Assembly: GCA_905221605.1 (NCBI GenBank)
Contig: CAJNDS010000489.1
Location: 12,501-38,500, forward strand
DNA: 26,000 nucleotides
Reading direction: 5' to 3'
Origin: Symbiodinium natans
Lineage: Eukaryota; Sar; Dinophyceae; Suessiales; Symbiodiniaceae
Shown: positions 18,713 through 26,000 of the stretch, piece by piece
Layout of the letters: each line of letters starts with the position of its first letter
Position numbering within the stretch: position 1 is the stretch's first letter
Program-made: the position numbers and the translations under genes
Notes under the pieces: model-generated
Told to the model about the DNA's origin: nothing
What the model saw: the letters and a program-made list of their open reading frames with translations, nothing else
Database searches by the model: none

Positions 18713-19645
18713 TCACATGTGTATATGTATATGTATATGGCTACATAAACAGGACGTGCAGAAACATACACATACGCGTACATACACATACGCCACAGAC
18801 ACATACACGTGCACTTACGACATACACATACAGACACATACTGCGACACAATACGCGCACGCACGCACACATACGCATGCGTGCACGTATTTGCACGCAG
18901 ACATATAAGCATACGTACGCACATACACGCATGCACACATACACACATACAAACATACACACGTACATACAGACATACAAACATACATACATGTGTACAT
19001 ACACACACACACGCACACGCGGATACACGCACGTGCATGCATACGTACATACATACTTTATTACAGACACAAACGCGCACGCACAAGTGCATGCGCACGC
19101 GCATGCGCATACACGTGCGCGCACGTGTGCACACGCGCGCACGCGATCGCACGCGCACGCGATCGCACGCGCACGCGCACGCGATCGCACGCGCACGCGA
19201 TCGCGCGCGCATGCGCTCGCACGCGCACGCGATCGCACGCGCACGCGATCGCACACGCACGCGATCGCACGCGCACGCGATCGCACGCGCACGCGATCGC
19301 ACGCGCACGCGATCGCACGGGCACACGATCGCACGCGCGCGCGTCGCAGGCGCACGCGATCGCACGCGCACGCCGCACGCGATCGCACCGCACGCGCACG
19401 CGCACGCGATCGCGCGCGCACGCGATCGCGCGCGCACGCGATCGCGCAGCGCGCGCGTGATCGCGCAATCGCACGCGCGCGCGATCACACGCGCGCGCGC
19501 ACGCAATCGCACGCGCAGGCGCACGCGATCGCACGCACGCACACATGCAGGCGCACGCAATCACACGCAAACTCACGCCGTCACACGTTATCTCACGCAA
19601 TCACACGCAATCACACGCACTCACACGCACTCACACTCAATCACA
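18713..19645. repeat. CA/TA-rich repeat grading into a 16-nt GCGATCGC satellite
   Basis: At 18713-19075 are CATACA/CACGTA-type alternating purine-pyrimidine repeats. At about 19137-19330 the 16-nt unit GCGATCGCACGCGCAC repeats, then degenerates into CGCGCG-rich variants to about 19545. At about 19555-19645 the repeat becomes TCACACGCAA-like. Alternating purine-pyrimidine runs of this length favour Z-DNA. ORFs of up to 303 codons across it, on both strands, are Arg/Ala/His/Thr repeat artefacts. Confidence 0.93.
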
Positions 19646-20051
19646 CGTGTAGAAACCTGCATCAGGCATCGATGGCATGGCTGAGCTCTTCTCCGCCATC
19701 ACCTTTTGGCTTAGGCCTTCAGCCGTTGGCTTGCGGCAAGGAAAAGGAGCGTAGGCCGCGTGGGCCCTGCTTTGCTGTGGGTTCATAGGCTGCCTTCTTC
19801 AGTGGCACCGGAGCCTGAGTGGTGAAAGTGCCGGGGCGTGTGCATGGGCCTAGCTTCGCTGCTGCTGCGCATTTGGCTTCGCTTCGTGTTCAACCCGAGT
19901 GACCTCGTCTTCCCTGAACCGATCATCGGCTACCTGACGGCTGGAAGCTCAGCTGGAGGGCAAGCCTTGCCTGGGGGACTTGGTCTTTGTGTCACTTTGC
20001 ACGGCGGCCCGGAACTTTTTGGGCCAGCGAATTCACTTCCTCGACGCCGTG
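19646..20051. other. Leader between satellite and gag, no gene identified
   Basis: The 5' LTR and primer-binding site of the Ty1/copia-like element could lie here or in the satellite, but I see no TG...CA-bounded repeat and no match to a tRNA 3' end. Without the 3' LTR in the window the boundary cannot be set. The open frame from 19980 continues into gag, so an earlier gag start is possible. Confidence 0.4.
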
Positions 20052-21046
20052 ATGGCCGATCTGGGAGGTGACTATGGTGGAGTGTGGAGCAAGTGTCCCG
20101 TCTGGGATGGCTCGCCGCTGACTTGGCGCGCCTTCAAGCGCGAGATGGGCTGGTGGACTTCCTCGCTGGACTTGGAAGGCACGAGAAAGTTCAACTTAGC
20201 AGCCCGATTCCTGATGAGACAAAGCGGAACTGTTCGCCAGCGAGGAGAAGAGTTCAGCCCCGACGAGCTGGAGTACCAGAAGGCGGTCAAGGCGAAAGAC
20301 CCTGAGACCGGCGAGGATGTCACGATCGTCGAAGAGGACCTCTTGGCCGGACTTAATAAGCTTATGGCTGCCTTGGAAGGCCTGAACGGCCAGTCCGGCG
20401 AGGGGAGCTGAGGACCCAGTTCTACTTGCACCTGGCGCGACGTCCTGGAGAACGAGTTGCTGACTACGCCACTCGGTTCAGGACGGTTGTCAGTGATATG
20501 AGATCAGAAGGTGTCAAGCTCCCCGACACGGAGGTGGGCTGGTTCTTCAAGGAGAAGCTCGGCCTGGATGCTCTTCGACGACAGCTGTTGGACACTGCCC
20601 TTCAGGGTGCCGAGGCATGTGGGACTATTGAGTCCGAGTGCCTTCGACTTTTCCGTGACCTTCATCTGCAAGACCCGCTTTACCGGAAGCTTGAGAAGGG
20701 CAGTGGGAAATTAAGTATCAGGAGAATGTTTGCATCGGCGCCTTCGGCAACCCCATCCACTGCTGCAACCTCCTCGAATACTTCTTCGCGGCGTCCCTCG
20801 ACGTTCTCTACTGCAAGTTCCTTGGCTGGCTCGCGGAGGGGACCCCCGAGACAGGTGCATGCGACCGAGACGGAGGAGCCCGAAACCCTTGATGAGACGG
20901 CCGTGGACCAGACAGAGGACGAGGCTGCGGCGTCGGACCAGGCTGGCGAGGGCATCTCCTTGGAAGAGGTGCTGCAGACAGAGGTGCAGTGCTTGGCCCA
21001 GGAGATAGCGCAGGCTGAGGAGGAGGGCATCGACCCTGCGTTCACA
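20052..21046 (+). pseudogene. gag: gag of the copia-like element (one internal frameshift)
   Basis: The Met at 20052 (MADLGGDYGG) starts a capsid-like protein with WDGSPLTWRAFKREMGWW, then FNLAARFLMRQSG. The frame ends at a TGA at 20409. The sense continues in frame 2 with GELRTQFYLHLARRPGERVA, matching the usual gag order of 'GLNKL..ALE..NG..GELR..FYL' and then a 'FRT-x8-GV-LP-x4-WFFKEKLGL' block. An acidic Glu/Asp-rich stretch follows (about 20860-21040). A second change back to frame 0 near 21040 leads to ALETEIEASAEALVSMREA and the zinc knuckle. Gag packages the element RNA into particles. The start was chosen because everything before it in the frame lacks gag-like composition. Confidence 0.75.
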
Positions 21047-21050
21047 GGCC

Positions 21051-22260
21051 TTGGAGACGGAGATCGAGGCGTCGGCGGAGGCTTTGGTGAGTATGAGGGA
21101 GGCACGCGTGAAGCTGGCTGAGGTCCGCAAAGATAGGGGCTACAAGGGCCCTGCGTTGAATGCCTCAGCGGCAGCCAGTGGAGGCAAAGGCCGGGGCAAA
21201 GCAGCGATAGCCGCCAAGAAGGCGTCTGGCAAGCATCTTTGTTTCGACTGTGGTCTCCCAGGCCATTGGAGCGGCGATCCAGAATGTACCAAGCCTGGGG
21301 CTGGTTTGGGCCGGGCCAAGGGCAAGGCCGCGCCGGCAAAGCAGGTGCGCATTGCTGAGGCTTGCGGAGATGCCAACCATACCGTGGCGGAGGTTGAGAC
21401 CTTGAACACTGGCGAGAATGAAGTCCTCATGGCCATGTCCCTCTCGGCGGCATTGCGGGCTGGCAGTTCTGGGCAGACTTCCGAAGCTTTGGTTACGAGC
21501 GCGCTGGCAAAGGACAAGGCGCTGGTTGGTGCTTTGGACTCGGCGTGCAATAGAACTTGTGCCGGTGAAGATTGGATTCAAGGCTATTTGCTTGAGTTGC
21601 AGAAGGCCCCGCCCGAGATCCAGGCCCTGGTCAAGACCGTTGAGGAGCAAGAGAACTTTAAGTTCGGCAACGGCGGCAACCTTCCGAGCATGACGCGCTA
21701 CCGGGTGCCAGCAGTGATCTCCGGGCACTTGGTTGGGATATGGATCTCATGTGTGCCTGTTTCTTCCCTAGGCTTACTTCTCGGTCGAGATCTTTTGGAT
21801 GGCCTCGGCGGCGTGCTGGACTTTAGCCAAAGAACTTTGACGTGCAAGTTGTTTGCCAACCGGCCGCCCGTGGCCTTGGAAAGGTTGGCCGCTGGACATC
21901 TCTCTCTCGCCTTGATCCCTGAGCAGTGGCCGGCCGTGACCCAAGGTCGTTGGAGAAAACTGGGAGCCGACGGTGTCCTCGAGTGTTGCATTGGGTGCGC
22001 TGAGTGGGCTGCTCACTTGTTGCACATGAACCCCAGAAGAGATTCCGAAGATGCACCCCACAGCCACAACATGACCGAAGCAACCCTTGAGCTTGGGAGA
22101 TTGGCTTTTCATGCTGTTCTTTGCGCTTCGGCCCAAAACTGCGAGATGACTTTTGCTGAGCAGCCACAGCCCTCGACTTGCACCACGGCCTTTGGCCCCA
22201 CGGTGGGCAATGGCGGCTCCGAGGCCTTCGGTGGCTCCCTTGAGAACAGCTCGTGTGGAA
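21051..22260 (+). CDS. Zinc knuckle and aspartic-protease-like part of the copia-like polyprotein
   Basis: This is the first half of a frame open from 21051 to 23594. The zinc knuckle CFDCGLPGHWSGDPEC (about 21238-21285) is CX2CX4HX6C rather than the usual CX2CX4HX4C; it binds RNA in retroelement nucleocapsids. After a Gly/Lys-rich linker comes ALDSACNRTCAG (21531-21566), a variant of the D-S/T-G active site of retroviral-type proteases. About 65 residues on is VSSLGLLLGRDLLDGLGGVLDF (about 21756-21822), which matches the second conserved 'LLGRDLL..LG..LDF' segment. Beyond about 22260 this frame loses its resemblance and frame 1 takes over. The protease should mature the Gag-Pol precursor. 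Catalytic activity with Ala in place of Gly is uncertain. Confidence 0.75.
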
Positions 22261-23262
22261 CCTCGCGACCTGGATCCCGACGACTTGGTCGGCGTCAGGT
22301 GGCGGAGGATGATGTTGCGAGCGGTGGCAAGATTCGATTGGAGCCGAGAAGGTCTACGACTGTGGTGCGTCAAGCATCCCGAGCTGCGCTGGTTGCCATT
22401 TCCCTATCCCTCTGTGTCCTCGGTGGAGCAATGGCGGCTGCAGGTCGATGGCATGGTGGCCAATGGATGCTACCCTCGGAAGTGGCTGGGCCGAGGAGTG
22501 TTCAGTCAGGGGACCTTGGCTTCTTTGACGTGGTTTCGCAGCCGCGTCGGCTTGAAGTTTGCGTTCCTGGAGGATCCGGTGCTGAGTGGGATGCTGGCTG
22601 CGCGCTGGCAGCCAGGCCGGATGAACCGCATCAAGAATGCAGCCATCAAGGAGGAAGCAGCAGCATTGGCGCGAGAGACAGATCGACTCCGGGCAGCCCG
22701 TACGCTGCTTGGGCCAAAAGGGGGGATACCCACGCTCAAGGCCGACTTGTTGAAGCTCGCAGCCCTCTTGCACACCGAGGTGGCCGACAAGGACACGGTG
22801 CAGACCATCAGAGACAAACTGCGGCCGCTGGTGGCCGATCTTTGTGCAAAGGTTCCTTTGCCGGCGACCTCTTCCATCGACTCCGGCGAGCGCTCCGAGC
22901 TGGCGTTGGCGGGACCTTCGGCACGACCCTCGATGAACGCATCGTCAGGGACTATGTCACCTGGGCCATCCGGGACAGCAACCGCGGCCGCTACCTCGAC
23001 AAGCGGCCCACTCAACGATGCCATGACTGTTGCCATGCTGAACAATCACCTGACCCAGGCCATGGAGCAGCGTTTCCAGGAGCTGGGACACCGCCACGAG
23101 GCCATGCTCAACCAGGTCATGCACCACATCATGCAGATGCACGCGAGCCAGAACCGCGACGAGGACATGATGAACAACGAGTGGGAGCTGGCCCCGCAAC
23201 CGGCCTCGGACCCTCGCCTCAGCCAGCTAGGATGCCTCGAGGTGAACCGGGACGACCTTTGA
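22261..23262 (+). CDS. Linker region of the copia-like polyprotein (frame 1)
   Basis: The open frame 22153-23262 becomes protein-like near 22260 (VEPRDLDPDDLVGVRW). It continues with FDWSREGLRLWCVKHPELRW, WFRSRVGLKFAFLEDPV, and a helical Ala/Arg/Leu stretch around GPKGGIPTLKADLLKLAALL. After that comes a Ser/Thr/Pro linker (about 22880-23015) and a helical Gln/His/Met-rich segment (about 23020-23160). I know of no named domain. It lies between protease and integrase in the element, and the overlapping frame 0 sequence looks like an out-of-frame shadow. Confidence 0.6.
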   Translation, partial: PRDLDPDDLVGVRWRRMMLRAVARFDWSREGLRLWCVKHPELRWLPFPYPSVSSVEQWRLQVDGMVANGCYPRKWLGRGVFSQGTLASLTWFRSRVGLKFAFLEDPVLSGMLAARWQPGRMNRIKNAAIKEEAAALARETDRLRAARTLLGPKGGIPTLKADLLKLAALLHTEVADKDTVQTIRDKLRPLVADLCAKVPLPATSSIDSGERSELALAGPSARPSMNASSGTMSPGPSGTATAAATSTSGPLNDAMTVAMLNNHLTQAMEQRFQELGHRHEAMLNQVMHHIMQMHASQNRDEDMMNNEWELAPQPASDPRLSQLGCLEVNRDDL

Positions 23263-23930
23263 AAGCCGGGCAGCGCCAGCTCATTCGACAAGCGTGGGAC
23301 AAGCACCGCCGAGACCAGATGCTGATATCTTGCTCCCCTCGTCAGGTGCGGCAGGCTATGCTAACTGAGGTGGCCATGCAGTACCGCAAGGCGATCCACG
23401 ATGCCTTTGTCATGGAGATCCCTCTGCTGTGCACGGACGCAGTGGGCTTTAACGACTCGGTCGGGCGGTGTGCCAGAACTCGTGGGCACATCACCGGCGC
23501 TAACCTTGGGCCGGAAGCTGGCTGGGATTCCTACAGCCTGGCCACCAACAGCAAGCTCTACGACTCCTGCAACGCGAAAAGCCTTACTTCGTGACGATGG
23601 CCATCCCCTCGGAGCCGTGGATGTTTTCTTCTGTTGCCCTATCTTCCCGGGATCGCCAACGTCAACAGCTACAACACCTTTCGACCTCTGCTCGCTTCGC
23701 CGTGCGCGTCGCCAAGCAACAGCTCGGGGGGGGAGACATTTCGTGATCGAACACCCGCCGGGCTCTCTGCTTTGGCGTCTTCCTGGTGTTCGTGCACTCA
23801 TCGCGGACCCTCGCTGCCGCTGCTTTGGGCTAGATCTGGGCCGTTTTTGCTCGCAAACCCTTGGACATCGACGAGTACGGTTTCCCGCGACTCAACTTTT
23901 GACTTCTAGCCAAACCGTGGTGCATCAGTT
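23230..23930 (+). pseudogene. Segment resembling a degenerate cytosine-5 methyltransferase, split over three frames
   Basis: Frame 0 gives GRPLKAGQRQLIRQAWDKHRRD and so on to about 23560. Frame 2 continues LLQREKPYFVTMAIPSEPWMF to the G8 run at 23726. Frame 1 resumes RHFVIEHPPGSLLWRLPGVRAL, then RVRFPATQLLTSS. The layout of 'KPYFVTMAIPSEPW' followed by 'RHFVIEHP' resembles motif IV (PCQPFS) and the later ENV/ENP motif of cytosine-5 methyltransferase folds. The catalytic Cys after Pro is absent (IPSEP), so methylation is unlikely. I believe similar segments occur in other dinoflagellate copia elements, but this is recollection and needs a search. Confidence 0.5.
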
Positions 23931-23931
23931 T

Positions 23932-26000
23932 CGTGGCAAGCCTGGCGAACTTCCAGCTCAGCATGCGCGACGTGAAGTGAAGTCATACCCCCAGGCCTTC
24001 TCCCGAAAACTGGTGGCGGCTATGGAGGAGGAATTTGACTGGGAGACCTGTCAGCTGAAGGGTGCAGTCGGTGGCCATGAATGTCTCGAGTTGGTCGGAT
24101 CCAGCGGGGCAGTGGACTTCGTGCGCGAGGCCTTGTCTGAGGAGCTCCAGGTGGGTGAGCAGAGCGAGTCGGAGGACGAGCCGGAGACCAAGTTCGTGGG
24201 CGAGATCACGCCAGCTATCCGGGCGGCGGTCAGGCGAGTGCACGAGGCTACTGGACATCGTGCGCCAAAGAGATTGGCCCGCGCGCTACTGCTTTCAGGT
24301 GCGCCTCCTGCGGCAGTTCAGGCTGCCCGGGAGCTCAAGTGCGATGTGTGCTTGGAGCGCAGCCGTCCGAAAAGCCGCCGTGTGGCTAGCTTGCCTGCTC
24401 CGCGAGCCGTTGGGGAGCGGGCTCACCTGGACCTGCTGATTGTGGAGGATTCCATTGGCACGCCTTTTGTGGTAGCTCATGCCACCGACGCGGTCTCCAA
24501 GTACCAGCTGGCAGCCCGCATCCCAAACAAGTCTTCAGCTGCGGTGATTGACTTCATGATGCAGTATTGGTGGCCCATTCTAGGTGCGCCGCGGCAAATT
24601 ATCGCGGACCAGGGCCGCGAATTCATCAGTGAAGAATTCCAAACCTTTTGCTCGGCTCACTCCGTGCACCTCTGGCACTGCGCCGTGCAGGCGCCGTGGC
24701 AGAACAGCCCGGCCGAAAGATCAGGAGGCATACTCAAAACGCTGGTGGCCGCCATCGTCACAGACAATGTCGTCCTGGGAGACCGAGAGATCTCCAATGC
24801 CATCGGAGAGGCTTGCTCGGCGTATAACGCAGATGTCAATGAAGAAGGCGTGACGCCGCTTCAAAGCGTCACAGGTCGACAGCCCTCCAGTCAGGGCTCA
24901 GTCCTTCACAATTTCTCTGGAAGGCTGGCGGAGCACGGGTTGATAGATGCTGAGCCGTCCCTCCAGCAGCGAATGGCTTTGAGAGAAAGCGCCCGCATCG
25001 GCATGATCAGACTCCATTATTCGAAGGCCATTCGCCGTGCTGAACTTGCTCGAAGTCGAGAGCCGACCATTTCCCGCTCAATACAGCCAGGTGACACTGT
25101 GTATTTCTGGAGGGCTCAAAAGCTAAATCGCCGGGGCGATCCGCGGCTGTCGACTTCCTCCAGACGGCGCAGGCTGGAACTCCGTCGTTGGCACGGCCCG
25201 GCAATCGTGTTGGCTCTGGAGCAGAGTTCAGAGGACAGCGCCGTCACCAACGCCTTTTTGTCCTTCAAAGGTCAAGTCACGAAGTGTGCGCTTGAACATG
25301 TGCGCCCGGCCTCTACGCTTGAAGAGCTGTCCGCTGGCGCCTGGGAAGAGGCAATCAAGGAGCTGACTTCGACTGGCCGCACGCCTTTGGAGGACCTTGG
25401 TCAGGCGGCCAGTGATGCCGAGTCTGATGAGAGAGAGGATGCCGAACTTCCCGAACCACCAATGCCTGGCGCGGTTGCTCCCTCCACCTTGGCAGCGCCA
25501 CCCTTGACCGCTGCGCCTGGGACGCCAGTGGGTCACTTGGTGCGCCGCCCCGTGATGCAGAACGCCCTTCGACGAGCTCAGGGACAGCCGCTGGCTGTGG
25601 AGTTGGGAAGGCAAGCTCTTGTTCGAGGCCAGCCGGCCGACTTTGCCGCCGAGCTTCGTTCATTGATGGAGAGAGGACGCAAGCGCAGCGCCAGCCAGAG
25701 TGTGGAACCATCTCTTTTGCTTTCGGAGGAGCCGGTGCCTTCTTCGCGACGGGTGTCTCCTACCGCGAGCGCTGGTGTTGCGGATCCTCCTCGACTCTCT
25801 ACAGAACCACCTGGTGATCAAGCTTCAGTTGTTGGTGCTGCTGATCCCCATCGACCTTCTATAGAACCACCTGGTGATCACGTGTCAGTTGCCGGTGCTG
25901 CTGATCCCCATCGACCTTCTACAGAACCACCTGCATCCATTAGCGCTGCATCTTTGCCGGCTGCTCTGGGTCCTGTAGTTCTGAATGATCCGCGGTTGGG
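23932..26000 (+). CDS. Integrase and Pro/Ser-rich tail of the copia-like polyprotein, 3' end outside the window
   Basis: The frame is open without a stop from 23365 to the window end. It has an HHCC zinc site: HEATGH (24241-24258) and CDVC (24340-24351). The catalytic core has Asp in HLDLLIVED (24430-24432), Asp in IADQGREF (24607-24609) and Glu in PWQNSPAERSGG (24715-24717), with 35 residues between the last two (DD35E). A C-terminal segment follows with PGDTVYFWRAQK and RWHGPAIVLAL (about 25090-25215), the SH3-like DNA-binding region seen in many integrases. From about 25380 the protein is Ala/Pro/Ser-rich and ends in a 20-aa tandem repeat. Integrase joins element cDNA to host DNA. All catalytic residues are intact, so this part looks functional although upstream parts are frameshifted. 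Reverse transcriptase and RNase H would follow. Confidence 0.88.
25771..25932 (+). repeat. 60-nt tandem repeat encoding a 20-aa Pro-rich unit
   Basis: 2.7 copies of exactly 60 nt start at 25771, 25831 and 25891. The unit encodes residues like ADPHRPSTEPPGD. The last two copies are nearly identical and the first is more diverged. It is in frame with the integrase ORF, in its disordered tail. Confidence 0.9.

Larger units (their letters stand above)
20052..26000 (+). mobile_element. Ty1/copia-like LTR retrotransposon, frameshifted, truncated by the window's right edge
   Basis: The domain order is gag, zinc knuckle, aspartic-protease-like segment, linker, methyltransferase-like segment, then integrase (HHCC plus DD35E) and a Pro/Ser-rich tail. 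Integrase ahead of the (unseen) reverse transcriptase is the copia order; in gypsy elements integrase comes last. Coding moves through frames 0, 2, 0, 1, 0, 2 and 1 (position modulo 3). The changes lie near 20395-20404, 21036-21045, 22240-22300, 23230-23260, 23560-23566 and the G8 run at 23726-23733. Each segment is free of stops in its own frame. The copy is therefore probably inactive but young, or the sequence carries indel errors. Confidence 0.82.

Noticed and set aside
18661-19788. Long ORFs of 155-303 codons on both strands across the satellite
   Set aside because: They only translate the tandem repeats (Arg-Ala-His-Thr or Cys-Val-Arg cycles); open frames on both strands are expected from this repeat composition.
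19646-20051. 5' LTR and primer-binding site of the copia element
   Set aside because: No TG...CA repeat pair or tRNA-complementary site was visible, and the 3' LTR is outside the window.
22300-23230. Middle of the 847-codon frame (21051-23594) as part of the real protein
   Set aside because: In this interval the frame turns Arg/Gly/His/Pro-rich and unstructured, while frame 1 gives ordinary helical protein, so the long ORF is partly a shadow.

Overview
The window looks like nuclear DNA of a dinoflagellate, most likely of the Symbiodiniaceae. The call rests on a spliced gene with very short exons, introns that mostly begin with GC, and nearly every intron ending AG before a G. Abundant microsatellites and a retroelement flavour I associate with these algae support it. 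No species can be assigned from the sequence.

Region 1 (1-11.45 kb, minus strand) is a compact, intronless cluster of five same-strand ORFs read from right to left. The first is a non-LTR retrotransposon polyprotein: apurinic/apyrimidinic-type (APE) endonuclease, reverse transcriptase, C2H2-like zinc fingers and a C-terminal ubiquitin-specific-protease-like domain. Only 16 nt after its stop comes a basic 278-aa protein. Then follow a 133-aa coiled-coil protein, a 699-aa protein with a Tpt1/KptA RNA 2'-phosphotransferase domain plus a second ADP-ribosyltransferase-like domain, and a helical 187-aa protein. The same 7 kb carries 13 units of a small palindrome, GGAGGNNNCCTCC, mostly as tandem double hairpins and partly inside the coding sequence; none occurs in the other 19 kb. 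A microsatellite block of about 500 bp lies at the 5' end of the cluster.

Region 2 (about 11.5-17.87 kb, plus strand) has repeat- and homopolymer-rich DNA and then a host gene, an ABCB/MDR/TAP-type ABC transporter. I could rebuild its complete C-terminal nucleotide-binding domain from 14 short, phase-consistent exons (25-75 nt). Seven or eight of the 13 introns use GC donors. Transmembrane-domain exons must lie upstream but are mostly unresolved.

Region 3 (17.87-19.65 kb) is gene-free and ends in a satellite block of about 930 bp, with CA/TA-rich repeats that grade into a 16-nt unit containing GCGATCGC.

Region 4 (about 20.05-26.0 kb, plus strand) is a Ty1/copia-like LTR retrotransposon that runs off the right edge. 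It has gag, a zinc knuckle, an aspartic-protease-like segment, a long linker, a segment resembling a degenerate cytosine methyltransferase, and an integrase with an HHCC zinc site and DD35E triad. Its coding sequence is broken by about six frame changes, but each segment is otherwise open. Reverse transcriptase and RNase H would be expected to the right of the window. The most unusual content is the minus-strand multi-ORF cluster and its double-hairpin elements.
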